A stretch of DNA of 64,000 nt from Parasitella parasitica (GCA_025201805.1 MU619239.1:72406-136405); one strand, 5' to 3'. Positions 11,333 through 23,507 are shown, numbered from the stretch's first letter. The notes: generated by a model from the letters alone, not told the origin. Program-made: numbers and translations.

Positions 11333-14294
11333 TTACTGACTTACTAATAAATCCTGATTATTTCTAATACATTCAATTCCATGAGGCTCTTTATATGACC
11401 ATCGATAAACACGGCCATTTTCTGTACTGTAATCAGTATTCATACACATCAAATTATCGAATCATTTTGGGGTCTAACCTCGTTCTGACAAAGGCTCTCC
11501 TATCCAAATTGCATCATCTTTTTCCATCAAAATCGATTGACCTAAATGCCCTGCGTTTGTACGACCTTCTATCAAACTAATCATTCCATGTTCCATATCA
11601 AAGTTTGGTAGTGGTGTGTCCTTTTGGGTTTTAGCAGCATGAATTTGTGGTTGCATAAAAGCCCAGTTATATAATCTAACAGTTCCCCCCTGCCAAAATG
11701 TTTGTAATTTTGATTTAGTTTCCTAATTTTTTTTAAAAAAAGTGAGAGATTAGGATGCATAGCATTACTGCAAAGATGCTTATACCTACTTCAGATGGAC
11801 TGGATATTGCTAAAAGGTCTTGTTTTTCATTAGAAGCCAGTATTCTATACAAGTAATTGAGTTTTTCTTTTTCCCCCTTTCCAATTCACCCCATTTAGTC
11901 TCAGGTGAAACTGCTCTTTTCTTTTTGAGCCTTACTTTCCATATTGTTGAAACTCTTTGGTGCCACTTATGATCCACTTTAATTTAAAAGTTGAGGTATC
12001 AAAGGCATAAACTCGACCAACCCGTTGCTTTCGATCCACGGAATATCCAGGAGCGCTTATTAGCAACGTATCTTGCATAATCAATATGGATTCACCAAAA
12101 TGATCATATGCATTAACATTTGGATTCTCAATTACAATATGGGGCTGTGCTAATTTGATTTCGTTATTGAGGTAAATAAAAACTTTCCCTGCCTAAGTAT
12201 GTATGTGTTGTGAGTTTTTCTTTTCTATTTTGAGAAAAGGCTAGGCAAATGAGGCCAAGAACTTACCTGAGGTCGGCTCTCAACAGGGCACAGAGGACAA
12301 CCAATCACCAAGTCTTTGAAACCGTCCTGATCCACATCGATCCCGGCCAAAACCGTTCCTAGTAATCGTTGAGAAGGAAATTGAATTCGGGTGGATGACG
12401 ATTCTGAGAGTCCAGTATGCATTTGTCCAAAATATATGTCAACTCTGTTGTTGGATGGTGCTGCAATGGCTAAATCATCTATTCCATCTTTATTTAGATC
12501 CAACACGGCCATAGACCAACCAAATCGGCCATGATGAACATCACCATGCAAAATCGTGTGTGATACATTACGTATGTCCATGTCTGCATTTGTCGTAGAA
12601 GGCGACAGATTTCTATTTACAATAAACACCGCTCCTGTTTGTGATTCATCCCTGTAATGGAATGGAGCAGAGATAACAATGTCCATTTGATCAGGCTCGA
12701 TACTACCGAAATGTCCAGACACTATTTGATGTCCTACTCTTGAAGATGACATTGGCATACTCAATGTAATTTTAGTCATTGATTCTTGGTCATTAGAGAG
12801 TGGCAGACATTGCTGCTTGTAGCTGCTATACGATAAGGGCCGTGGATTCGTCTTTTCTTTATCCAGGTTCGGATGGCCAAAAAACGGGCGTTGAATTGTA
12901 GCATGCTTCAATGTGTGTGACACAGTAGTGGTAACAAGCGGAAGTAAATCATCCTGATTGGTGTCGTGTATTTGTTTTGTTTTGTTGACAGTGAGTGTCA
13001 GTACACCTGTTATAGCGTCATAATCTTGGTGAATCTCGTGTGTGTAGGGCTTTCCTCTGGCATGAAACGGTGATTGAATACCATGATGCAAACAAGCTGT
13101 TTTTGCTGTATTAAAAAAGTAACTAGCGCATAGAGTATCTGGATGACTGTGATGCGCACCATGTTCAAAGGCATTGACGAGTTCCGGATAGCAATCTGAT
13201 ACGCTGCCAGCTAAGTCTTCGATACCTATTTTCCACACTAGTTGATTTCTTATTTTCATGAGAAACCAATGTTATACATACCTCCCTGGTAGTAATCATA
13301 TAATTCTTCCGTTAAGAATGGGCTTTTTGATCCATAGTATCCAAACATCAATTGACCAAACTCAACATCAATTTTGGAAGCAGCAAAAGCAGCCGTCATG
13401 CAATATTGAATGTGCGATGCAAGGGGTATTCTCTGGCCAGTAGGATTATAAAGCCGTTTATAAATCTCAATTATATCGTTAACAGGCACCTTCCAAGTTT
13501 CGTTCAAGTATGACAGCTTGTTAGAATGTCTCAATGTAAATTCTGCACCGGTGTCAGCGGCAATATGTGATTCTTCTGTGTTCCCATGAAAATCCGATTT
13601 TGCCATTGCTACAACAAAATAATCTTGAAGGCCGCTTAAGCTATGCCATTTTACGTCTGCCATGCCATGCGACATAACGGCAAATACAAAAGATATTAAC
13701 CCCTATGTAATCATTTTTTTTCATATCAGCATGCTGATTTGAACAGTGCATACATATCTACATACCTTGACATGTGTATCCGAGTGGAATTGAGATGCTG
13801 GGTATGTTTCTCGGATATAATTAACCGCCGTTTTTATAAATGCTGGCCAATGGGCTGAGAATTTATGCATTAATAGCAGCCTTATGATACCAGCACATTA
13901 TCAATATTTACCATCTTCTGATTGTTGATTATTCCCCAAGCACTGATATCCCCTATTTATTAAGATATTGAAGTAGTCAATGAAATGATGTTAATATATA
14001 CAGACCATTTCATTGCTATTATCACATACCAATCTGGAAAAAATGATCCAGCTTGTGTGTAGCTAGCAGAATCAAGCAAGTCTTTCTTGTATACCTGCTG
14101 TACTAATGATTTAGGCACAAAGTTTTCCAAAGATCGAAAGGTAACTTCATTATGAACAGCACTAGAAGTAAAATAAGGTCATCAGTAACATAAATAACAT
14201 CGTTCCGCAACTTGAGATGGACATATTACATTCCACAAGCAGTTATCTTTAATATGAACAAAAAAAGCACAAAACATCGTCTAAGAAAGTACAT
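11333..14294 (-). CDS. Glycosylphosphatidylinositol-specific phospholipase D, GPLD1-like
   Basis: Ten exons: 14294-14230, 14161-14030, 13952-13912, 13854-13766, 13702-13282, 13225-12267, 12192-11936, 11844-11790, 11722-11479, 11421-11333, giving about 783 aa (human GPLD1 is 840). A hydrophobic signal sequence is followed by ACGIAVHNEVTF, FFPDWGYQC, HWPAF, VMSHGMADVKWHSL and SDFHGNTEESHIAADTG. These are the His/Asp-rich zinc-dependent phospholipase domain (about 20-290). A C-terminal beta-propeller of FG-GAP repeats follows (GRFGWSMAVLDLNKDGIDDL, VLAGIDVDQDGFKDLVIG, HFGESILIMQDTLLISAPG). The family hydrolyses GPI anchors and the enzyme is probably secreted. A GTAAGT just before the stop could be a donor to one more exon, so the extreme C-terminus is uncertain. 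Confidence 0.85.
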
Positions 14295-16846
14295 GAAAGC
14301 AAATAGAGATGCTGTGTAAAAAGTAGAGTAGAGAAAAAAAAATAAAAAGTCTGTAAACTTTGATTTTAACTGGATACATCTCGTTTTCTTGACGTTTAGC
14401 CATGTATAGAAAAGATCAAACTGTCGACCAATTGATTTATTGATTAAATATTGCCTCCTTTTGATTTTTGTTGTTTGTCATGGTGTAAAGTTTTCTATTT
14501 TTTTATCAGATTTTGATTGATCTGACAAGGATTATTGTACTTCAAGTCAGAGCTAATACTCATCTTTTTAAGGTAGACTAGAGTGTGCATCTTCACCCAG
14601 AGAAGCATGATTGGTAATTGAAAAAAAACATTTTTTTTATTTAGATTATTCTAATACCCTATCGTATCAAGAATTATTTCGAAGTCTACCCGTTTCCATG
14701 CCTATTACATGCCGGCAAAAATTGGATCGAATAATATCAATTTCGACTGTTCGGTTTTACTGCCTGTATCAAGACTTTTATTTAATTGTTGCAGTAAATT
14801 AAAAGTGCAACTATTCATATTTTGAATTCTCAATTGTAGTTGATGAGCAAAAGTACCATCACTTACTAGACTTGGCTTCTATACTCTATATTTGCAGCTT
14901 TTTCTTTACTAATAAATATATAAATGCCCTTGAAGTGACTATTTATTGCAATAAAAATATTGCATATGACAAGAAACCTCCCCCCCCCACTTTGAAAAAA
15001 AAAATTATAAAGCGTTTACCTAGTGATTACCGCTCGAAGGAGTGTCAAGCTAAACATTGAATCTGTTTGCGCTCGCGTTCTTCGCTTCCCATTGATACAT
15101 TCGCTACTAAAAGTGTCTTCATAACCGTTACATTTTTCGAATGACAGCTAAAATAAGCAAAAATGCTCTGTCTTATGTTCTTTTCGAATCAGGATACGAT
15201 GCATCCGCATATAACAGCTCATATCAAGCCTACAATAACAGACCACTGGTAAATGTATGCATCAAACACTCAATATAACTTTTTTGCGAAGAAATGAATG
15301 AAAGAAGTAGGTAATACTGAGTAATCACCAGTTTTTTCTCGTTTTTTCAACCTTTTTTAGTCAAGTAAAGTGCTCAGAACTATTCTAGATAGTTCCTGGA
15401 ATTTGTAGATACTATTTGATGTAATTTTCCTAACTTTGATTTGAAAAGTGCAGTTTTTGCAATGGTATATATTAGTCGCAAATATTTTAGTTCAATATAA
15501 GATTGCATATACACTATCAAACGCGTAATCTAATAGTCTACAAGCTCACTTGTGTTTAAAGTGTATGCCATTTTGAAAGAAAAAAAAAGTAATCCCTGCC
15601 TTTTCATCATTTTGATAACAGCAGAATACAAAAGACGGTTGAGCTGAACGATATGAGTAAGAAACTGTAATAGAATAGGAATGCCAGAATGGTGAGTAAA
15701 GCTTTAAAAACAGTGCCAGCTGTCGAAAATAGTTAAATAAGCCTTATAGTGTCGGCTTCTTGTCATTTATGTAACAGAGAATTACTATTTTTTCATAACT
15801 CATCATGTGCTTTGAATTAAATCAACATCATTTAAAGCATAAACATGGAGTGCAAAGCTTGAAAGTTGATCGCTACCACGATTATTTTCTTAAATAGCTG
15901 ACGCGTAAATAATATGATACACGGTACACATTCTGCAATCATAACGATTACAACAATTTTGTATAGAAATAATAGTTTCAGCATCGAGCTGATCGTGAAA
16001 ACCTGATGCTAAATGACATGCACAAAAAGTATTTGATAGATGTGGATACATGTATCAAGGAGTACTCTGATTATGATAAGTTGAAGGTTATCGATAGTTT
16101 TCCACTGACGAGAGAAGACTGCCCCAACAAATCAAACAGTTATCATTTTAGCATATGAAGGCAATTTTATCCATCCAGTCTTATTCAACCACGACAAAAT
16201 GCAAATTCTTGTGCTAGGTACCCGTTCCCACCTTGCTCTTTTAATCCTTCTTCTACTTTTAAGGTTTGTTTGTCCGCCTTTACTCTGCTGGTAGAGCATC
16301 GAATTTTATGCTAAATGTATACTATAGAAACGTTTTTATATGCTCAGGTCTCTCGTGTCTTTCATATCGTTTATAAAAAAAATTGATTTAAATTAGTAGC
16401 CATGAATATGCAGTGTATCATGTGCAATTTGGTCTTGTCTTTTCGAGATCAAACAAAAATACATCATATAGAAAGAAAGGTTTCTTTAGCGGCTACTTAA
16501 TACAAAACCAATCGGTCCACAATGGCTTGTTAATGTCATATAGTATATTTATGCGCCTGAAAAAGCTATTTCTTGCTAAACACAGACAAACAACCCACAT
16601 ACGTTCCAAATCATGTAAACAAAACCAAAATGTTTATGTACTACAGCATCAAATAGATGGACCTGCAATAATTTAGATGCAATAACTAGCCAATGGAGCG
16701 GAGCCGAGGACAGCCTTTTCTTTCAGATCTCCCTTGGTGATTGGAAGAAGTACAAGAAAAATTTTCAAGCCAAAAAAATCGAATAAAAAGGCAATTAAAG
16801 CGCAAGTAACATTGCTTCCACCCTCTTTTCTACATACTCCCTAATC
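14295..16846. other. Long gene-poor stretch upstream of GPI-PLD and AHCY
   Basis: It holds the GPI-PLD promoter at its left and the AHCY promoter at its right (the latter with a pyrimidine-rich stretch just before 16847). Most of it looks non-coding. Coding-like fragments at about 15141-15245 and 15735-16158 are listed separately. Short ORFs at 14611-14802, 14872-15060 and 16413-16676 have no recognisable content. Confidence 0.5.
15141..16158 (+). pseudogene. Possible decayed gene with a C2H2/U1-like zinc-finger segment
   Basis: Three separate stretches read like protein. At 15141-15248, a Met-initiated 36-residue frame ends at a good donor (CTG|GTAAATG) and contains SGYDASAYNSSYQAYNNRP. At about 15755-15895, SCHLCNREL is followed, after a shift of one reading frame, by LNQHHLKHKHG, which together have the C-x2-C ... 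L-x2-H-x4/5-H spacing of a zinc finger. At 15983-16158, an open frame after a TTTCAG acceptor reads HRADRENLMLNDMHKKYL and so on and ends in TGA. The frames cannot be joined without a frameshift, so I call it a relic; a real gene with unrecognised introns is the alternative. I do not recognise the family. Confidence 0.35.
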
Positions 16847-18401
16847 ATGTCTACTAACTACAAGGTCGCTGACATCTCTCTCGGTAAGACTTTAACGAGC
16901 TTTATTGTTTATCTTGTTATTAACCATGCTCATTTATAGCCGCTTTCGGTTTTAAGGTAACTGGAAACTTCCAAGTTTCGACTGATATAGAAACAGGATG
17001 ATTAACCCAATTTATTATTTTGATTTAATCAGGAAATCGAGATTGCGTAAGTTTATAATTTAAAGGCATTCGGTTCAAACTTTTTACTGACTTATATATG
17101 GTATATAGCGAGAATGAAATGCCCGGCTTGATGGAGATTGTCAAGCAATATGGTCCTTCTCAACCTCTCAAAGGCGCCAGAATTGCTGGTTGTTTGCACA
17201 TGACCATTCAAACTGCTATCCTTATCCGTACCTTGATTGCTCTCGGTGCTCAGGTTACCTGGTCTTCTTGTAACATTTTCTCTACTCAAGACCACGCCGC
17301 TGCAGCCATTGCTGCTTCCGGTGTTCCCGTCTATGCTTGGAAGGGTGAGACTGACGAGGGTAAGTAAACCAAAAGCTGCATGTTCGTATTTACGGCAAAT
17401 ACTCATCACATATTTTCAAATCAGAATTCATCTGGTGTATTGAGCAAACCCTCAAGTTCCCTGATGGTCAGCCCCTCAACATGATTTTGGATGACGGAGG
17501 TGATTTGACCAATATTGTCCATGAAAAGTATCCTGAATTGCTCCCTGGTATTAAGGGTCTCTCTGAAGAAACCACAACTGGTGTTCATAACTTATACAAG
17601 ATGTTCAAGAACGGCGAACTCAAACTCCCTGCTATCAACGTCAACGATTCTGTCACCAAGTCCAAGTTTGATAACCTTTATGGTTGTCGTGAATCCCTCG
17701 TCGATGGTATCAAACGTGCTACTGATGTCATGATTGCCGGTAAGGTTTCCGTTGTTGCTGGTTACGGTGATGTCGGCAAGGGTTGTGCTGCTGCTCTCCG
17801 TGCTTTCGGTTCTCGTGTTATAGTTACCGAAGTTGATCCTATTAACGCTCTCCAAGCCTCTATGGAAGGTTATGAAGTTACCACCATGGAAAAAGCTGTT
17901 CCTGAAGCTCACATTTTCGTTACCACAACTGGCTGTCGTGATATTATCGTTGGCCGCCATTTTGAGAACATGAAAGACGATGCTATTGTCTGTAACATTG
18001 GTCACTTTGACATCGAAATTGATGTTGCATGGTTGAAGGCTAACGCTGCTTCCGTCTCTAACATTAAGCCTCAAGTTGATCGTTTCACCATGAAGAATGG
18101 TAACCATATCATTCTTCTCGCTGAAGGTCGTCTCGTCAATTTGGGATGTGCTACTGGCCATCCTTCTTTCGTCATGTCCAACTCCTTCTGTAATCAAGTT
18201 TTGGCTCAAATCGCTTTATGGACAAAGCCTGAGGAGTGGAGTGTCGGTGTCCATGTTCTCCCCAAGAATCTGGATGAAGACGTTGCTCGCTTCCATTTGC
18301 GTAAGCTTGACGTTGAGCTCACTAAGCTCACTGACGTTCAATCCGAGTACCTTGGTATTTCTGTTGAGGGTCCTTACAAGCCCACTCATTACCGTTACTA
18401 G
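16847..18401 (+). CDS. SAH1: S-adenosyl-L-homocysteine hydrolase
   Basis: Five exons: 16847-16883, 16940-16956 (17 bases), 17033-17046 (14 bases), 17109-17359, 17425-18401, giving 431 aa, the length of the human enzyme (432). It hydrolyses S-adenosylhomocysteine to adenosine and homocysteine, relieving product inhibition of methyltransferases; cytosolic. Conserved marks: [18 protein letters not shown] (about 128-136), the NAD-binding [14 protein letters not shown] (about 218-231), GHFDIEIDV and the C-terminal [10 protein letters not shown]. Codon use is strongly biased to C/T-ending codons, unlike its neighbours, which suggests high expression. The two micro-exons are required to restore VADISLAAFGFKEIEIAE. 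Confidence 0.97.
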
Positions 18402-18635
18402 GTGGCCTAACTTTTTGCATTTCTTTTTGTATATCATTAATATATGATGCTTTTTCAATCTTTTATAAATATAAATGATAAAGCATCCACTTTTATTGTA
18501 AAAAATGAACGTTTCAACATGTTCTTGTGAAGATATATAATGCTGGTAGTGCACATAAATTCATAAATAAACTGGCATTCAACATGTGTATAAACAAACT
18601 TTGAAATCACTATAAATATTTCGTAAAGATGTCTA

Positions 18636-19394
18636 TCATTTCTCGCCGAAAAGTCTTCTCCAGAGTGAGTTCTTCTCCTCTCTTGTTTCTTGTACACGGC
18701 CATCAGCATAACGTATTTGCTTTATAGTCTTGGTGATACCGTTTGATTTCTTCGTGATAATTGTTTCCTCAGTTCCGTCTGGCTGATAGACTGTTTTTGT
18801 TGATGTTGATGTAAATGAAGACCAACCATCGTTATTCTGACAAAATAGAGTTAAAAATAGCCATGCAATTAGTCTTACTCAAAAATTCAATACCGTATCA
18901 TGATGCTGTTTGCTACTGGAATTGCTGTCTGGTTCTAAATGTCTTTGAAATATCTCGGCGGGCGATTGTTGAAATAAGAGATTGAAAATCATTCCTGCAG
19001 GTGAAACGGTGGTTGTTGGCGCTGGAACTGCCAAATTTACAATATCTGTTGCTGGAATTTCGTCATCTGTCGCAGCAATGCCTCTATTTTCTTTGGATTT
19101 CTTGGCTAATATCTTGAAATCGTTGCCTCCATAGCCATCTTCCTCGACAACTGCAGATGCAGGCACTCTACTAGTCACATTTCTGCCATCAAACACAGTG
19201 GTAATCGAATGTGCATCATTCCCTACCCCGGGAGATCCGTTATTCCCTGCATTCTCAAAAATGCTCGGGTCAATCAGCTGTCTAAACATGGACGAGAGAG
19301 CACCTTGCATTATAGAGTTCATGGCATTCTCAATTACTTCTAAATCGGAATCAAATTGGCCATTGTTATTGTTGTTTGGAGGCTGCTTTGACAT
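18636..19394 (-). CDS. Unrecognised small protein, Asn-rich N-terminus
   Basis: Two exons: 19394-18894 and 18836-18636, phase 0, giving 233 aa. The N-terminus is polar (NNNNN tract) and followed by a likely helix (ENAMNSIMQGALSSMFRQL). The second exon encodes a regular beta-rich motif, STSTKTVYQPDGTEETIITK, then GITKTIKQIRYADGRVQET, and ends WRRLFGEK. The repeated T-x-T/E pattern with a PDG turn recalls myeloid-leukaemia-factor-like and some chaperone-associated proteins, but I do not recognise it firmly. No signal peptide or membrane segment. It converges with SAH1. Confidence 0.7.
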
Positions 19395-20033
19395 GATATT
19401 GTAAAGTTTTTAATTTGAATATTAAAAGAAATCAATTGAAATTTGCATTGTTGGGACCGCAATGCCTTGCCAAAAGGAAAAAAAAAAGAGAAAAAACAAA
19501 TTAGTCAATCAAAATTTGCAAAAAGGCTCGACACACACACACCCAATTTGCCATAATTTATAACCAGAAACAAGGACCTGAACAGGTTTAAAATGATAAA
19601 GAGTTAGACAGGATTTCAGTATTGAGTGTTACGATTTTATCTACCTGATAGCTATTGAATGATTTTGTTTGTTCAAAAATACTACTTTTTGACAGAGAAA
19701 TTCAAACTTACACCGATATTTTTGATGACCTCCCGGTTATCCTCTGCGTGTAGGCGTAGTATATCCCCTTACAGTATTTGATTGCTCAAGTATATCCATT
19801 ACTATTCAATACAGCTTTAAATCAAAATTTTAGTAGCTATTACTGTATAGTATACTACCACACTGTCATAAAATAGACAGTTCAGAATAAATTTTTTTAT
19901 TGCCCTGGTGGCATGATCAACGGTTCATCAAGGTAGTTGCCTCTCGGAAACAGTATCGGTTAAAACATAATAAAACTTTTCATCAAGTATAAAAGGAACA
20001 AAGTATTTGTTTATCGTTCATATTAACCTCACA
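19395..20033. promoter_or_regulatory. Divergent upstream region with a TATA box before the UDP-glycosyltransferase
   Basis: This region separates two divergent starts (19394 minus, 20034 plus). A clear TATA element, TATAAAAGG, lies at 19988-19996, about 40 bases before the plus-strand ATG, so the glycosyltransferase start of transcription must be very close to its ATG. A short CA tract is at 19529-19542. Confidence 0.55.
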
Positions 20034-21715
20034 ATGAAATCACAGATTATTTTATTGCTTTCTTCTTTGGTTGTTTCGGCATTAGGCACTATAATACCTT
20101 CTCAAGTCGATTTAGATCCCAAAATCATCCACATATCCTCAACAGCAGGCGGTATCAGCCATATCGCTTGGACACTGGAAATCGGAAAAGTACTTGCTGA
20201 ACGTGGCCACAATGTCACTTTTTTGACAATAGACCCGTTCGTCAGATTTGGCACTCCTTACGAGCCTCACATAAAAACAATATCCATTGGACCACATATA
20301 TCAAATGTTCAATTTCGTGATTTATTTGATACAGAAGACGCATTTTCAACCAAGGTGACCAGCGCATATAAACAGGTGATCGAGGATACATATAAACGAG
20401 ACTATTTTGCATACAAGGACATATTTTCGTCTTCTAATACATCAATTGTGATCTGCGACCAACTTTCTTTGCCTTGTTTTGATGCTGCCAAAGAACTGAA
20501 TATTCCAATGATTATTCATATGACCATGAGTTTATCGAGAGGTAGTGTACATATGTAAATAATTTGTATAAATCAGCTTTTAAAACAAACATTCGTTTAG
20601 ATGCAAGAGCACCTTTCATCACCTTTTATCATTTGACAGATGAACCGACAACATTACATCAATCCTTTTGCCAGAGGTTTTATGAACGTTATATCCTTTT
20701 GCCTAAATTTATTTACCGGTACTTTCCTGTGGCCATGGCAATCAAAAAGGCTCGCCAGGAAATTAATGTTGAAGGCTTCGATCCTTTGGCAAGGGACAGT
20801 AACGTCATAAAAATGGTCAACAGCTTCTGGGGATTGGAAAGTCCTCGCCCTGTAGGTCCACTAGTCGAATACGTGGGACCTGTTATCGGTACATCTTACG
20901 ATTCTCTCCCATCACATTTGACGAACTTTATGCAACAGCATCAGCGAGTAATTTATATCGCCTTTGGCCAAATGTACACACCCAATTATCAAGAGTTCAA
21001 TGTGCTTTTAACCAGTCTTTTAGAAACGTACGAGAATGGCTATTACGATGGATTCATCTGGTCGCTTTCGGAGAATTCCCGTCGAGGGTTACCCGAACAA
21101 ATCAAAACTAATTCTGGGAAAGTATACTTTATACAAGAGTTACTCCAAGGCAATTACGCCGATCTCCGTTTTGAGTTGTGGTCACCGCAATTTGCTATTC
21201 TCGATCACGATCATTGCAAGCTGTTTATCAGTCATGGAGGAGCAAGCTCGATCCACGAGTCCTTATATAATGGAGTTCCCTTGCTGCTTCATCCTTTCAC
21301 CAGCGATCAACCTGCTAATGCACACAACATTGCCAATGCAGGTGTAGCCTTAGTTTTAGACAGGAAAGCGCATAACGTGACAGACACGTTTGAAAAGTTA
21401 CGAGCAATACTGCTAGATAAAGATGATTATTTTGCTTCAAATATGGAAGGGATGCAAAAATTAGTACAACTCAAGAGCAAAAGAAAGCATTATGCTGCCG
21501 ATATCATCGAGGAGGTCATGTACACTGTTCGAAATCGAAGCGATATTTGGCATCGACGTGAGGCGATGGAGAAAATGTCTTGGTTCAAGGCAACAAACTG
21601 GGATATAGATTTAGCTGCTATAGTCGCTGCACTGGTAGTAGCCATCTCTGTTTACAAGGCAATATTGCGATTGTTGAGCAAAGCATTGGTATCACAAAAG
21701 TTGAAAATTGATTAA
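20034..21715 (+). CDS. Membrane-bound UDP-glycosyltransferase (GT1, animal UGT-like)
   Basis: Two exons: 20034-20541 and 20601-21715, giving 540 aa; the 59-base intron joins MTMSLSR to DARAPFITFYHL, the usual family sequence. An N-terminal signal sequence (about 1-18) is followed by the acceptor-side domain (STAGGISHIAWTLEIGKVLAERGHNVTFLT). The UDPGT signature comes next: WSPQFAILDHDHCKLFISHG, then HESLYNGVPLLLHPFTSDQPANA. A single C-terminal membrane helix (about 508-530) precedes a short basic tail. This layout is that of type I ER UGTs, which transfer sugar from UDP-sugars to small lipophilic acceptors. The acceptor cannot be told. The short-chain dehydrogenase follows 68 bases downstream on the same strand. 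Confidence 0.9.
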
Positions 21716-21783
21716 TAAAAACTGCAATTCAAAACTAGGAAAGAACTTTCTTTTTTGCCCTATTAAATATATCCGTAGTATCC

Positions 21784-22698
21784 ATGGATAATAATAGCAA
21801 AGAAACTGTATTCATTACTGGTGCTACTCTTGGCTTAGGCCGACTCACTGCAAAGAAACTTATCAATCTAGGCCATAAAGTTATCATATCAGGACGTTCT
21901 GAGAAGAAAATAAATGATGCCTATAGCTTTATTCTTGCAGATGCGCCTCAAAATAAGGAAAATCTGTACAGCGTGGTTTTAGATCTTATCGACCTCAAGT
22001 CTGTAAAGGCTGCAATAGAGAAGGTTGAATCTCTTGGGTTTGCTATTGACGTCTTGGTAAATAATGCAGGTGGTACTCGTACAGAGTTCAAACAAACAAA
22101 TGAAGGCATCGAGGATACTATTTTCATGAATGCAGTGGGTCCCTTATATTTGACTAAGCTTATGATTCCTTTGATTGAGCAGAGCCAGCATCCCAACAAG
22201 CGTATTTTGTTTGTGGGGTCTTCTATCCATGACCCTAATTCCAAAGGTGGGGGAAACAATCAAGCCACTAAAATCCCTCATGATGTCGACATCCAAACCG
22301 TTATCAAGGACAAAAATCACTGGGATTCAATGAAATATTACAAACTATCGAAATTAGCATCTTTATGGGACGCTTATCTTATCACAGACAGATACCCTCA
22401 TCTTACCACCATCGTATTTTGTCCTGGATTTGTACCTACCACTGATCTCATTCGAAACTCTAGCTATATGGTCAGACTTGCACTCAAGTATGCAATATCG
22501 AAGCTAAATTTCACAACCAGTGAAGACGATTCTACTGATGATTATATCTTTTACATCACTACACCTGGCACCAACCTCAAATCAGGGGGATACTACGAAA
22601 AGAAACAAGAATCCAAGCCCTCAGACGATGCATTGAACAAGGCAAAGCAGCAGGAATTCTGGAATCTTGCAATGAAATCCATTGACCAACAAACTTAA
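21784..22698 (+). CDS. Short-chain dehydrogenase/reductase
   Basis: Single exon, 304 aa. Classical SDR marks: the nucleotide-binding ITGATLGLG (11-19), VLVNNAGG (90-97), Ser146/147 in VGSS and the catalytic YYKLSK with Tyr186 and Lys190. RSEKK after the second strand (ISGRSEKK) favours NADP(H). No membrane segment. The substrate is not evident; similarity to retinol-dehydrogenase/WWOX-like SDRs is general. It lies 68 bases after a UDP-glycosyltransferase on the same strand, so a functional pair (oxidation or reduction then conjugation) is conceivable but only an inference. It converges with RPS18. Confidence 0.9.
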   Translation: MDNNSKETVFITGATLGLGRLTAKKLINLGHKVIISGRSEKKINDAYSFILADAPQNKENLYSVVLDLIDLKSVKAAIEKVESLGFAIDVLVNNAGGTRTEFKQTNEGIEDTIFMNAVGPLYLTKLMIPLIEQSQHPNKRILFVGSSIHDPNSKGGGNNQATKIPHDVDIQTVIKDKNHWDSMKYYKLSKLASLWDAYLITDRYPHLTTIVFCPGFVPTTDLIRNSSYMVRLALKYAISKLNFTTSEDDSTDDYIFYITTPGTNLKSGGYYEKKQESKPSDDALNKAKQQEFWNLAMKSIDQQT

Positions 22699-22841
22699 TA
22701 TATTTCAATCCTTATTTATTTAACAATAAAATATGAGAAATACGGAAAAAATGTATCGTTGAAACCAAAATACAAGAAATTCTACCGGAGAGATTAGTAC
22801 AGCTATCTCTCAAAAAACCATCCAAATCATCAATAAACTTA

Positions 22842-23507
22842 CTACTTCTTCTTGGAGACACCAACGGTACGTCCACGACGACCAGTGGTCTTGGTGTGTT
22901 GACCACGAACACGGATACCCCAGTAGTGACGGAGACCACGATGGTTACGGATCTTCTTCAAACGCTCAAGATCATCACGGAACTTGGTATCAAGAACGTT
23001 AGAGATGACTTGGGAAGACTTGCCATCAACAATATCCTTTTGTCTGTTAAGGAACCAAGTAGGGATCTTGTATTGAGCAGGGTTTTGGAGAATAGTGACA
23101 ATACGTTCCAATTCCTCAGAAGAAAGCTCACCGGCTCTCTTGGTGAGATCGATATCGGCCTTCTTGCAAGCAATGTTAGCGAAACGACGACCAACACCCT
23201 TAACAGAGGTCAAAGCAATTTGAATCTTGACACGACCGTCAACGTTAGTGTTGAGAAGACGAATAATGTGTTGGAACTACATAAAAAATATTAGTCAGTC
23301 TTACTATCAAATTTTAGCTGTTTACTAGTAATCATACATGGTTTCTTTCGGGAACGACGAGAGACTATATTAATAGAATTTTAGTAAATCTGATTCATCC
23401 ACAAATATCCATATCAAATCATCCATCTATATCTGGTTTTCATTATCCATTATCCATTATCCATCATCCATTATCCCCTCTTTTCCCTTCGCCTCCCAAC
23501 ATACCAT
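22842..23507 (-). CDS. RPS18: 40S ribosomal protein S18 (uS13)
   Basis: Three coding exons: 23507-23505 (only the ATG), 23364-23338 and 23276-22842, giving 154 aa. The sequence is almost that of other eukaryotes: [72 protein letters not shown] and the basic end [15 protein letters not shown]. It sits at the head of the small subunit and contacts tRNA in the P site. The intron directly after the start codon is common in fungal ribosomal protein genes; the ATG|GTATGT donor at 23504 and acceptor at 23365 fit. It is divergent from mS38 over 240 bases. Confidence 0.96.
23442..23476. repeat. ATTATCC tandem repeat in the first intron of RPS18
   Basis: Five head-to-tail copies of the 7-base unit ATTATCC, the fourth with one change (ATCATCC). 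It lies inside the first intron of RPS18, near its 5' end on the minus strand. Probably a simple minisatellite. Confidence 0.8.

Noticed and set aside
13238-13281. A 44-base intron in the GPI-PLD gene
   Set aside because: The next acceptor (13226) gives a 56-base intron, the usual size here, and a better match (QGGIEDLAG) to the family.
16270-16345. tRNA-like sequence (CTCTGCTGGTAGAGC resembles an A box and D arm)
   Set aside because: No matching B box (GGTTCGAATCC), acceptor stem or plausible anticodon arm could be found downstream; at most a relic or chance match.
17592-18209. Long minus-strand ORF opposite AHCY
   Set aside because: Shadow frame of a highly codon-biased gene.
20542-20576. 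A 35-base intron or frameshift in the UDP-glycosyltransferase
   Set aside because: A 59-base intron (20542-20600) keeps the frame, has the usual length and gives the conserved MTMSLSR/DARAPFI junction.
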